DNA of 27,817 nucleotides from Pseudolabrys sp. (GTDB lineage: Bacteria > Pseudomonadota > Alphaproteobacteria > Rhizobiales > Xanthobacteraceae), in contig JAHCKF010000009.1 in NCBI GenBank assembly GCA_026125925.1, positions 1 to 27,817 on the forward strand, given 5' to 3'. Under the pieces are notes generated by a model that saw nothing but the letters and a program-made list of their open reading frames with translations, searched no databases and was not told the DNA's origin. The position numbers were made by a program, and so were the translations under genes. This document shows positions 7,851 through 15,631 of the stretch, piece by piece (position 1 is the stretch's first letter; each line of letters opens with the position of its first letter).

Positions 7851-7878
7851 TTGACTTATATTAATCGTAAGGTATCTT
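7851..7878 (+). promoter_or_regulatory. Sigma-70-like promoter of the Rieske/amidohydrolase operon
   Basis: TTGACT (7851-7856), 16 bases, then TATCTT (7873-7878), 55 bp before the ATG of the ferredoxin gene. The -35 matches five of six consensus bases and the -10 four of six. The operator palindromes at 7868-7894 cover the -10. Confidence 0.55.
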
Positions 7879-7894
7879 ACCAATAGGTACCTTA
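7868..7894. promoter_or_regulatory. Tandem near-palindromic operator over the -10 (probable MarR2 site)
   Basis: TAAGGTATCTTA (7868-7879) and ATAGGTACCTTA (7883-7894) are two copies of a TAAGGTACCTTA-like palindrome whose centres are 15 bp apart. The outer arms TAAGGTA and TACCTTA are also perfect inverted repeats. The position over the -10 and next to a divergent MarR gene fits repression of the plus-strand operon. The assignment of the binding protein is inference. Confidence 0.6.
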
Positions 7895-7932
7895 GCAATG
7901 ACCGCCTGGTGCGTGCAAGGAGTACGAGACAG

Positions 7933-8301
7933 ATGAGCGAGCAGGTCCTGGTGTGCCGGAGCGACGAGCTCAAGGAAGGCGCCGTCCGGGTGTGCACTAT
8001 CGGCGATGTCGAGGTCGGCATTTTTCGCCACAATGGCGGGTGCCATGCCTACAAGAACGTCTGCCCGCATCAGGGCGGGCCGGTCTGCGAGGGCGTGCGC
8101 ATGCCGCAGGTCGAGGATGTGATCGACGAGAACGGGCTCTTCGTCTGCCAGAAATTCAATGACGACGATGTGCATATCGTCTGCCCGTGGCACGGCTACG
8201 AATTCCATATCGAATCCGGCGAGCACGTCATCGACCCGAAAGTGAAGCTGAAGAAATACGACGTGGTCGAGCGGGAAGGGCAAATCTATGTCGCGATCTG
8301 A
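7933..8301 (+). CDS. Rieske-type [2Fe-2S] ferredoxin
   Basis: 122 residues from the ATG at 7933, with AAGGAG 11 bases upstream. Cluster ligands are C44 and H46 (CPHQGG) and C84 and H87 (CPWHGYEF). The span between the pairs, 37 residues, is about 20 longer than in short dioxygenase ferredoxins and carries two more cysteines (C52, C72). Such proteins pass electrons to an oxygenase. No oxygenase alpha subunit or reductase is encoded in the window, so the partner is elsewhere or the protein acts with the downstream genes. It is the first gene of the operon and overlaps the next one by 14 bp, which suggests translational coupling. Confidence 0.9.
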   Translation: MSEQVLVCRSDELKEGAVRVCTIGDVEVGIFRHNGGCHAYKNVCPHQGGPVCEGVRMPQVEDVIDENGLFVCQKFNDDDVHIVCPWHGYEFHIESGEHVIDPKVKLKKYDVVEREGQIYVAI

Positions 8302-8629
8302 CGCCGCGCGCGATTTCTCCGACCTGGCCAGCGACCTCTCGGCGCGCTGCCTCGAGGCCATCGAACAGAACCGCCTCGAGGACATTCCGGCCGATGCGCT
8401 GGGCCAGGCCTTCGCATCGGTCTTGCAGGTTTATGCCGCGAAGGCGCAGGCCGGTGAGAACCTGCTGCCCTTCGGCCGCAACAGCGGCGTGACCGCCACC
8501 GATGTCGCCATCGGCTGCACCGCCATGCTGGAAGCGGTCAACCTTGCACTCTTTGAACTCGGCGCATGGCAAAACATGTCGAGCGTCGGCCGCATCAAGT
8601 ATGACGAGTCCGCGACGGAGCGATTCTGA
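8288..8629 (+). CDS. Small conserved-looking protein of unknown function
   Basis: 113 residues (MSRSDAARDFSDLASDL...), not recognised. The ATG at 8288 lies inside the end of the ferredoxin gene and has AAGGG seven bases upstream. Its stop overlaps the next start as TGATG. The protein looks soluble and mainly helical: an acidic amphipathic N-terminal half, then LLPFGRNSGVTATDVAIG, then a hydrophobic helix with AMLEAVNLALFELG. There is no metal-binding cysteine pattern, signal peptide or membrane segment. Being locked between the ferredoxin and the amidohydrolase by overlaps on both sides, it is likely a real gene whose product works with one of them, perhaps as an accessory subunit. That role is a guess from position. 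Confidence 0.75.
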   Translation: MSRSDAARDFSDLASDLSARCLEAIEQNRLEDIPADALGQAFASVLQVYAAKAQAGENLLPFGRNSGVTATDVAIGCTAMLEAVNLALFELGAWQNMSSVGRIKYDESATERF

Positions 8630-9870
8630 TGTTGAAGGTGACCAGCAGCCGCGATGTTGCGAACGAGGGCTTCAACAGCTCGGTGCATCTGAAGAACGCC
8701 GCTGCGCAGGGGGAATCGCGCAACTACGACGATTTCATGATCGTCGATGTCGATGCCCATCACTACGAAACCGAGGCCTTCAGCGAGATCGCCGATTACA
8801 TCGACGATCCGGTGCTGCGCCGCGAGGCGAAGTTTCAGGGCATGGCGCGCGGCGGCATTGCCTCGATGGACGGCTCCTACCAGGAAATGACGGGCCGCAT
8901 CACGCGCTACCCGGAGCGCCGCGGCGAGAAGGTGCCGCCGCAGCCGCACCGCGACATCACGTTGATGTATCGCTGGATGGACGCGCTGCGTGTCGACGTC
9001 GCCTGCATGTTCCCGACGCCTATGCTGAACATCGTCACCTGTCCGCGCATCGAAGTCGAAGTGGCGCTGGCGCGCGCCTATAACCGGTGGCTCTGCGACA
9101 ACATTCTCGAGAGCGAAAATGGTCGCCTCAAGTCGATGCTCTATCTGCCGTTCAACGATCCGGCGGCCTGCATCGACATCGTCGAGAAATTCGGCAGCCG
9201 CAAAGGCGTCATCGGCTTCATGGTGGTGGCGACGCATTACCGCTCGGTCCACGACAACGCATATATGAAACTCTATTCGATGCTGCAGGAGCGCAACCTG
9301 CCGCTCGCCTTCCACGCCGCCTATACCTGGAGCGACAAGCAATTGTCGCTGACCAACCGCTTCATGGCGGTGCACGCGCTGGGCTTTACCTGGCACAACA
9401 TGCTCCACATGACCAACTGGCTGGTCAACGGCATGCCGGAGCGCTTCCCGAAGCTCAAGATCATCTGGATCGAATCGGGGCTGGCCTGGGTGCCGTTCCT
9501 GATGCAGCGCCTCGATAACGAGTTCATGATGCGCTCGTCGGACGCGCCGCTGCTCAAGCGCATCCCCAGCGATTACATGCGCGAGATGTACTACACCTCG
9601 CAGCCGATGGAGATGGTCAACAATCCGAAGGCGCTGGAAGTGACCTTCGAGATGATCAACGCCAAGACGCAGTTGCTGTACTCGTCCGATTATCCACACT
9701 GGGACATGGACCTGCCGTCCACCATCTACGACCTGCCGTTCCTCGACGAGCAGGCCAAGCGCGACATTCTCGGCGGCAATGCGCAGCGCCTGTTCAATCT
9801 CGAAACGACGCTGGCGCCGGGCAAGCACGAGCGCCGCGCCCAGCGCGGCGTGAAGGCGGCCGCCGGATAG
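8629..9870 (+). CDS. Amidohydrolase-2 family metal-dependent hydrolase/decarboxylase
   Basis: 413 residues. The TIM-barrel family PF04909 (ACMSD, gamma-resorcylate decarboxylase, LigJ-like hydratases) is indicated by the N-terminal strand VDVDAHHYE (D40-x-D42-x-H44), H229 in FHAAY, the ESGLAWVPFLMQRLD segment, and D354 in SSDYPHWDMD. Members hydrolyse or decarboxylate ring-cleavage products and aromatic acids using Zn or Mn. The first 35 residues precede the barrel and look flexible. The start codon overlaps the stop of the preceding gene (TGATG). Which chemistry applies here cannot be told from sequence. A 70-bp gap with no clear terminator separates it from the aminotransferase. Confidence 0.87.
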   Translation: MLKVTSSRDVANEGFNSSVHLKNAAAQGESRNYDDFMIVDVDAHHYETEAFSEIADYIDDPVLRREAKFQGMARGGIASMDGSYQEMTGRITRYPERRGEKVPPQPHRDITLMYRWMDALRVDVACMFPTPMLNIVTCPRIEVEVALARAYNRWLCDNILESENGRLKSMLYLPFNDPAACIDIVEKFGSRKGVIGFMVVATHYRSVHDNAYMKLYSMLQERNLPLAFHAAYTWSDKQLSLTNRFMAVHALGFTWHNMLHMTNWLVNGMPERFPKLKIIWIESGLAWVPFLMQRLDNEFMMRSSDAPLLKRIPSDYMREMYYTSQPMEMVNNPKALEVTFEMINAKTQLLYSSDYPHWDMDLPSTIYDLPFLDEQAKRDILGGNAQRLFNLETTLAPGKHERRAQRGVKAAAG

Positions 9871-9940
9871 TCTGCCCCGATCATATGCCGATGTGACTGA
9901 CTGCGTCTGAACCCCGTCCATCTCCGTCCGAGGCGTCTTC

Positions 9941-11338
9941 ATGATTTCCGAGCAGGAACTGGCCAAGCTGTCTTATCCGGAGATGCCGAAGATCGTCTCC
10001 AATGAGCTGCCGGGCCCGAAGTCGCGGCAGGTCATCGACGACGCCCTCAAGGTGCAGACCCCGACGCGGCCGTCGGTGCGCGGCACTTTGGTGATCGAGG
10101 AGGGCTTCGGCGCCGGCATCAAGGATCCGGACGACAACGTCTATATCGATCTGTCCGCCGGCGTCGCGGTGTCGAGCGTCGGCCGCAATCACCCCAAGGT
10201 GGTGGAAGCCGTCCGCGAACAGGCCACCAAGCTGATGCATTCGGCGGGCCTCGTGTCGTCGAGCACGGTGAAGCTGGCGCAGAAGCTATCGGATCTCATG
10301 CCCGAGGGGCTGCGCGGCGAATGCTTCACGGTGTTCGGCATGAGCGGCTCGGCCGCGGTCGAGACCGCGATCAAGTTCGCCAAGGCGATTACCGGCAAGC
10401 ATCAGATCGTCGCCTTCGAGGGCGCCTATCACGGCGTCTTCCACGGCTCGCTGGCGCTGACGACGCGCGAGAATTTCCGCGTGCCGTTCATGCCGTTGAT
10501 GCCCGGCGCGATCCACATGCCTTACGCATACTGCTATCGCTGCTTCGCCGGGTTTGACAGCAAGACCTGCGCCCAGGCTTGCGGCAAGTATCTCGATTTC
10601 AAGCTCAATACGCCCAACACCGGCGCCGACGATGTTGCCGCGGTGATCGTCGAGTCGATGCAGGCCGATGGCGGCTACATCGATCCGCCGATCGAGTTCA
10701 TGAAGGCGTTGCGCGAGGCCTGCGACAAGCGCGGCATCATCCTGATCATCGACGAGGTGCAGGCCGGCGCCGGCCGCACCGGCAAGATGTGGGCGGTCGA
10801 GCATTACGGCATCAAGCCGGACATGCTGGTCTGGGCCAAGGCCGTGGGCGGCGATATGCCGCTGTCCGGCGTCACGGCGCACAAGCGCTTCTATGAGAAG
10901 CTGCCGCAGAGCTCGCAGGTCATAACCAGCGCCGAGAACGCGGTCGTCAACGCGGTCGGTCTCGCCAATCTCGAAATCCTCAGCGATCCGAAGGACGATC
11001 TGATCGGCCGCGCCGCAAAACTGGGCGCCGACCTGAAGCAGCGCCTGCTCGACTTCCAGAAGACCTGTCGCCTGGTCGGCGAGGTGCGCGGCCGCGGTCT
11101 CTTCATCGGCGTCGAACTGGTGAGCGATAAGGACAAGCGCACGCCGCTGGAGGCCAAATACATGGGCCAGATCGCCAAGGCCTGCGAGCAGCGGGGCGTG
11201 CGCGTCATGGCCTGCGGCCGCAATGGTAATACGTTCCGCCTGATGCCGCCGCTGGTCATCACCGAAGCGCACTTGCGAAAAGGTATCGACATTTTCCTTG
11301 AAGCCATCAAGGAAGTGGAAGCCGCGACGGCGAACTGA
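9941..11338 (+). CDS. Class III PLP-dependent aminotransferase
   Basis: 465 residues, ATG with GAGG eight bases upstream. Fold type I class III features: FGMSGSAAVETAIKFA (cofactor phosphate region), D271 in IIDEVQAGAGRTG, and PLP-lysine K300 in WAKAVGGDMPLSG. The D-to-K spacing of 29 equals that in 4-aminobutyrate aminotransferase (GabT). A cysteine-rich insertion CYRCFAGFDSKTCAQACGKY occurs in the middle, as in some archaeal/bacterial relatives of acetylornithine and omega-amino-acid aminotransferases. It transfers an amino group, usually a terminal one, from substrate to a 2-oxo acid. In this operon it could generate an aldehyde for the aldehyde dehydrogenases or an oxo acid for the decarboxylases. 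Gabaculine-like specificity cannot be assigned by reading. Confidence 0.93.
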   Translation: MISEQELAKLSYPEMPKIVSNELPGPKSRQVIDDALKVQTPTRPSVRGTLVIEEGFGAGIKDPDDNVYIDLSAGVAVSSVGRNHPKVVEAVREQATKLMHSAGLVSSSTVKLAQKLSDLMPEGLRGECFTVFGMSGSAAVETAIKFAKAITGKHQIVAFEGAYHGVFHGSLALTTRENFRVPFMPLMPGAIHMPYAYCYRCFAGFDSKTCAQACGKYLDFKLNTPNTGADDVAAVIVESMQADGGYIDPPIEFMKALREACDKRGIILIIDEVQAGAGRTGKMWAVEHYGIKPDMLVWAKAVGGDMPLSGVTAHKRFYEKLPQSSQVITSAENAVVNAVGLANLEILSDPKDDLIGRAAKLGADLKQRLLDFQKTCRLVGEVRGRGLFIGVELVSDKDKRTPLEAKYMGQIAKACEQRGVRVMACGRNGNTFRLMPPLVITEAHLRKGIDIFLEAIKEVEAATAN

Positions 11339-11368
11339 TCGACAAGCACAGGTTTACGGAGCTCTCGG

Positions 11369-12445
11369 ATGGCCGCGGATTTCACTTGCAACCAGGAAAT
11401 CATCGAGGTTGCCCGCAAGAACCTGACCCAGGATGTGTGGGACTATCTGACCGGCGCGGCCGAGTCCGAAACGACGTTGCGGCGCAATCGCTATGCGCTC
11501 GACAAGCTGGCGTTCCTGCCGCGTGTCTGCCGCGATGTGTCGAAGGTCGATGCCTCGACCACCTTCCTCGGCCACAAGCTGCGCATCCCGGTGATGCTGG
11601 CGCCGATCGGCTCGCTGCAGGCGATCCACGAGGGCGGTGGCGCGTCGTCCTGCGCGGCGGCGGCGAAGTTCGGCACTATCCCGATGATCTCGTCGATCAC
11701 GCAGCCGAGCCTGGAGGACTGCGCCAAGTCGGCCGAGGGACCGAAGATCTTCCAGCTCTATGTGCGCGGCGATAAAGCCTGGCTCAAGGACATCATCGGC
11801 CGCGTCAGGGCCGCCGGCTACGCGGCGCTGGCGCTGACCGTGGACTCCGCGGTTTACGGCATCCGTGAACGCCAATTGATGAATCAATATCAGCCGCCGA
11901 GCGTGAAGGCGCAGACCAACCGCCACCTGCAATCCGCCATCACCTGGGAGTTGATGGACTGGATCAAGGCGGAGTGGGGCGGCCCGTTCATTCTCAAGGG
12001 CGTGGCGACCGCCGCCGACACCAAGCTGGCGATCGAACGCGGCGTCGACATCATCTATGTCTCCAACCACGGTGGCCGTCAGCTCGATCATTGTCTCGGC
12101 GCCATGGAAACCCTGCCGACGGTCGTCACGGCGGCGGCCGGCAAGGCGCGTATTCTGGTGGATGGCGGCTTCCTGCGCGGCTCGGACGTCATCAAGGCGG
12201 TGGCGCTCGGCGCTGACGCCGTGCTCATCGGCCGCATGCAGGGCTGGGCACTGGCGGCCGGCGGCGCCGATGGCCTGGTGCGCTCGCTCGAACTGATCGA
12301 ACGCGAGATCACCAACACCCTGGCGCTGCTCGGCCTCGTCTCGTTCAAGGAATTGACGAAGGATTACCTCTGTTCGGTCGAGCCGCTCGGGCCGTGCCAC
12401 GAGATGAGCACCTTCGCGCATTTGCCGAACGGCAGATTGGTCTGA
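11369..12445 (+). CDS. FMN-dependent alpha-hydroxyacid dehydrogenase/oxidase
   Basis: 358 residues of the glycolate oxidase/L-lactate dehydrogenase/(S)-mandelate dehydrogenase family. Visible elements: YLTGAAESETTLRRN at the N-terminus, LAPIGSLQ, QLYV, K210 in ILKGVATAAD, catalytic H234 and R237 in SNHGGRQLD, then LVDGGFLRGSDVIKA and GADAVLIGR for the FMN phosphate. The K-to-H spacing of 24 is as in glycolate oxidase. No hydrophobic membrane-anchoring loop is seen, so the enzyme is probably soluble. It oxidises an (S)-2-hydroxy acid to a 2-oxo acid. The aldehyde dehydrogenase starts 2 bp after its stop and a 2-oxoacid decarboxylase follows, matching mandelate-pathway logic. GGAG lies eight bases before the ATG. 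Confidence 0.93.
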   Translation: MAADFTCNQEIIEVARKNLTQDVWDYLTGAAESETTLRRNRYALDKLAFLPRVCRDVSKVDASTTFLGHKLRIPVMLAPIGSLQAIHEGGGASSCAAAAKFGTIPMISSITQPSLEDCAKSAEGPKIFQLYVRGDKAWLKDIIGRVRAAGYAALALTVDSAVYGIRERQLMNQYQPPSVKAQTNRHLQSAITWELMDWIKAEWGGPFILKGVATAADTKLAIERGVDIIYVSNHGGRQLDHCLGAMETLPTVVTAAAGKARILVDGGFLRGSDVIKAVALGADAVLIGRMQGWALAAGGADGLVRSLELIEREITNTLALLGLVSFKELTKDYLCSVEPLGPCHEMSTFAHLPNGRLV

Positions 12446-12447
12446 TC

Positions 12448-13881
12448 ATGCACGACCGCCTGGCCTTCTTCATCGACGGCGCGTGGAGCACGGGCGACGG
12501 CCAGCGCAGCGGCGCCGTGCTCAACCCGGCGACCGGCGAGGAGATCGGCCGCGTGCCTTACGCCTCGGCCGACGACATCGACCGGGCGCTCGCGGCAGCC
12601 GAGCGCGGCTTCGAGGTCTGGAAGAAGGTGCTGCCGCAGGAGCGCGCCAAGATCATCCGCAAGATCGCGTCGTTGCTGCGTGAGCAGACGGACGCCATCG
12701 CCAATATCATGACGCTCGAGCAGGGCAAGCCGATCGCCGAGGCGCGCATGGAAGTCGGCGCCACCGCCGAGCTGTTCGAGTGGCTGGCCGAGGAATCGCG
12801 CCGCATCTACGGCCGCCTGGTGCCGAGCCGCGTCGCCAATACCCGCACCATGGTGGTGCATGAGCCGATCGGCCCGGTGGCGGCGTTCTCGCCGTGGAAT
12901 TTTCCCTGCATGATGCCGGGCCGCAAGATCGCGCATGCGCTCGCCGCCGGCTGCTCCATCGTGCTCAAGCCCGCCGAGGAAACGCCGGGAACGGCGGTCG
13001 CCATCGGCAAGGTGTGCGAGCAGGCCGGCGTGCCCAAGGGCGTCGTCAATATCCTGTTTGGCGAGCCGGCGCAGGTCTCCGAGCGTCTCATCAAATCGCC
13101 GATCATCCGCAAGGTGTCGCTGACCGGCTCGACCAATGTTGGCAGGCATATTGCATCGCTCGCCAGTCATGATTTCAAGAAGGTCACGCTGGAGCTGGGT
13201 GGACACGCGCCGGTCATCGTCTTCGAGGATGCCGATCTCGACCGCGCGGTCTCGCTGTCGGTCGGCAGCCGCTTCCGCAATGCCGGGCAGGTGTGCACCG
13301 CCGGCTCGCGGTTCTTTGTCCATGAATCGCTCTACGACAAGTTTGCGGCCGGCTTCACCGCGGCCGCGTCGGCGCTTCAGGTCGGCAGCGGCCTCGATGC
13401 AAAATCGCAAATGGGCCCGCTCGCCAATGCGCGACGCATCGATGCCATGGAAAAACTGGTGGCCGATGCCGAAGCGCGCGGCGGGCGCGTCGCCACCGGC
13501 GGCCGCCGCAAGGGCAATACCGGTTTCTTTTTCGAGCCGACCGTCATCACCGGGCTGCCGAACGAGGCGAGCCTGATGAACACGGAGCCGTTCGGCCCGT
13601 TGGCACCCATCGTGCCGTTCAAGGATTTCGAAGGCGTCGTCAAGGAGGCCAACCGGCTGCCTTACGGCCTCGCGGCCTATGCCTTCACGCGCTCGCAATC
13701 CTATGCGGCGCGGATCGGCGAAGCGTTGCAGGCCGGCGTCGTCGCCATCAACGGCGTCACGGTGACCGCGCCGGAAGGGCCGTTCGGCGGCATGAAGGAC
13801 AGCGGCGTCGGCCGCGAGTCCGGCATCGAAGGCCTGCTCGAACACATGAATGTCAAGACGATCACCGAAACCTGGCAGTAG
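12448..13881 (+). CDS. Aldehyde dehydrogenase, succinate-semialdehyde dehydrogenase-like (copy 2)
   Basis: 477 residues from the ATG at 12448, just 2 bp after the preceding stop; the frame is open further upstream but that stretch lies inside the previous gene. Catalytic residues are N151 in PWNFP, E249 in LELGG and C283 in GQVCTAG; the cofactor motif TGSTNVG is canonical. Sequence style (MTLEQGKP, GRLVPS, EEGPFGG-like C-terminus) resembles the GabD group. It oxidises an aldehyde to an acid with NAD(P). Position between the hydroxyacid dehydrogenase and the decarboxylase suggests it takes the aldehyde released by the latter. An alternative, suggested by the GabT-like aminotransferase upstream, is a semialdehyde formed by transamination. 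No clear ribosome site; translation is probably coupled to the upstream gene. Confidence 0.93.
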   Translation: MHDRLAFFIDGAWSTGDGQRSGAVLNPATGEEIGRVPYASADDIDRALAAAERGFEVWKKVLPQERAKIIRKIASLLREQTDAIANIMTLEQGKPIAEARMEVGATAELFEWLAEESRRIYGRLVPSRVANTRTMVVHEPIGPVAAFSPWNFPCMMPGRKIAHALAAGCSIVLKPAEETPGTAVAIGKVCEQAGVPKGVVNILFGEPAQVSERLIKSPIIRKVSLTGSTNVGRHIASLASHDFKKVTLELGGHAPVIVFEDADLDRAVSLSVGSRFRNAGQVCTAGSRFFVHESLYDKFAAGFTAAASALQVGSGLDAKSQMGPLANARRIDAMEKLVADAEARGGRVATGGRRKGNTGFFFEPTVITGLPNEASLMNTEPFGPLAPIVPFKDFEGVVKEANRLPYGLAAYAFTRSQSYAARIGEALQAGVVAINGVTVTAPEGPFGGMKDSGVGRESGIEGLLEHMNVKTITETWQ

Positions 13882-13887
13882 CAGCCG

Positions 13888-15630
13888 ATGAAACCGGACC
13901 AGACGGAAAAAGATGCAAAGCCGGTGCTGGGTTGGGGCAGCGACATCGTCGCCGAGCTCCTGCGCCGTCTCGGCATCAAATATGTCTGCGTCAATCCGGG
14001 ATCGAGCTTCCGCGGCTTGCACGACAGCCTGATCAACTATCTCGGCAACGAGAAGCCGCAGATGCTGTTGTCGTTGCACGAGCAGTCGGTCGTTGCCATT
14101 GCGCACGGCTACTACAAGGCCTGCGGCGAGCCGATGGCGGTGGTGGTGCACAGCAATGTCGGGCTCATGGCCGGCACGATGTCGATCTTCAACGCCTGGT
14201 GCGACCGCGTGCCGATGCTGATCCTCGGCGCCACCGGCGCGGTGGACAGTGCGGTGCGCCGTAACTGGATCGACTGGAATCATACCTTCCGCGATCAGGG
14301 CGCGCTGGTGCGCCACTACGTTAAATGGGACGAGCAGCCGACGACGCCGCGCGCCCAGATCGATAGCATACTGCGCGCCTGGCAGGCGTCGAATACCGCG
14401 CCCTGCGGCCCGTCTTACGTGGTCCTCGACCGCCGCCTTCAGGAAGACGCGCTCGGCGGCGATATCGCGCTCCCGGATATCGCGCGCTACGCCCCGAAGG
14501 CGCCCGCCGCGCCGTCGGCCGACATGCTTGACCGCGCCGTTGCGATGCTGTCCGGCGCCAAGAACGTCGTCATGCTCATCGGCCGCGTTTCCCTCGACCG
14601 CGGGCAGTGGGACCAGCGCGTCGCGCTGGCCGAGCGGCTCAATGCGCGCGTCGTCACCGATCTGCGCATGGGCGCATCGTTCCCGACCGAGCACCCGCTC
14701 CACGGCGGGCCGGCCGACCTGTTCCTGTCGCCGAACGACAAGGCGACGATCAGCAAGGCCGATCTCGTCCTCAGCCTCGATTGGTACGATCTCGCCGACA
14801 CCCTGCTGCAGGCCGGCGGCAAGGCCAAGGTGATCAGCGTGACGGTCGATCACCACGCGCACAATTCCTATAGCGGCGATCATCAGCGTCTCGCGCCGGT
14901 CGATCTCGACATGGCCGTCGAGCCGCACATGGCGGTCGCGGCGCTGCTGGATCGGCTCAAGCCGCCGGCTAAGCCGATGGCCATCGAGCAGAAGAGGGCG
15001 CCGGATTTCGCCGGCGATCCCAGCCTGACGCCGACGCTCACCGATCTCGGCCAGGCGATGGCGAAGCTGCGCGAGGGGCGGCAGATCACGCTGGCGCGCG
15101 CCCCGCTGAACTGGCCGTCGGCCAGCTATCCGTTCCGCGAGCCGCTCGACTATCTCGGCTATGACGGCGGCGGCGGCGTCGGCTCCGGTCCGGGTATGAG
15201 CGTCGGCGCCGCGCTGGCGCTTGCCGGGTCGGGTCGGGTCGTGGTCGGCATCATGGGCGACGGCGAGTATCTCGGTGCCGCCTCGGCCTTGTGGACCGCA
15301 GCGCATTACGACATCCCGCTGCTCATGGTAGTGGCGAACAACCGCTCGTATTTTACCGACGAAATCCAGCAGGAGACCGTGGCGCGCGAGCGCAAGCGTC
15401 CCGTCGCCAACCGCTGGATCGGCCAGCGCATCGACGATCCGGCGGTCGATCTTGCCGGCCTGGCGCGCGATTATGGCGTAGCCGCCGAAGGTCCCGTTAC
15501 GAAAGCCGGCGATCTCCTCGCCGCCCTCGAGCGCGGTATCAAGGCGGTCGAGGCCGGCAAGCCCTATGTCGTTGACGTTCTGATCGATCCCTCGCGAGGC
15601 GCCAGCTTCGACTGGCTGAGTGACGCCTGA
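13888..15630 (+). CDS. ThDP-dependent 2-oxoacid decarboxylase, benzoylformate decarboxylase-like (copy 2)
   Basis: 580 residues; starts 6 bp after the aldehyde dehydrogenase stop. Catalytic glutamate E65 in LHEQ; cofactor motif GDGE (457-460) through N484-N485. H88 in VVVHSNVG aligns with His70 of benzoylformate decarboxylase, and NPGSS (S39) aligns with its Ser26. Long identical blocks with the protein at 3101 (SFRGLHDSL, FNAWCDRVPM, GGGGVGSGPGM, NRWIGQRI) show the two are paralogs, but they differ at the Ser26 position (Ser here, Ala51 there). In context it would decarboxylate the 2-oxo acid made by the FMN enzyme and give an aldehyde. Acetolactate-synthase-like carboligation is the main alternative; no FAD-specific evidence was noted for that. 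Confidence 0.88.
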   Translation: MKPDQTEKDAKPVLGWGSDIVAELLRRLGIKYVCVNPGSSFRGLHDSLINYLGNEKPQMLLSLHEQSVVAIAHGYYKACGEPMAVVVHSNVGLMAGTMSIFNAWCDRVPMLILGATGAVDSAVRRNWIDWNHTFRDQGALVRHYVKWDEQPTTPRAQIDSILRAWQASNTAPCGPSYVVLDRRLQEDALGGDIALPDIARYAPKAPAAPSADMLDRAVAMLSGAKNVVMLIGRVSLDRGQWDQRVALAERLNARVVTDLRMGASFPTEHPLHGGPADLFLSPNDKATISKADLVLSLDWYDLADTLLQAGGKAKVISVTVDHHAHNSYSGDHQRLAPVDLDMAVEPHMAVAALLDRLKPPAKPMAIEQKRAPDFAGDPSLTPTLTDLGQAMAKLREGRQITLARAPLNWPSASYPFREPLDYLGYDGGGGVGSGPGMSVGAALALAGSGRVVVGIMGDGEYLGAASALWTAAHYDIPLLMVVANNRSYFTDEIQQETVARERKRPVANRWIGQRIDDPAVDLAGLARDYGVAAEGPVTKAGDLLAALERGIKAVEAGKPYVVDVLIDPSRGASFDWLSDA

Positions 15631-15631
15631 G

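Noticed and set aside
8431..9966. Minus-strand open frame of 511 codons opposite the amidohydrolase.
   Set aside because: Antisense to a gene with clear family motifs; residues are biased to His/Arg/Val with no domain.
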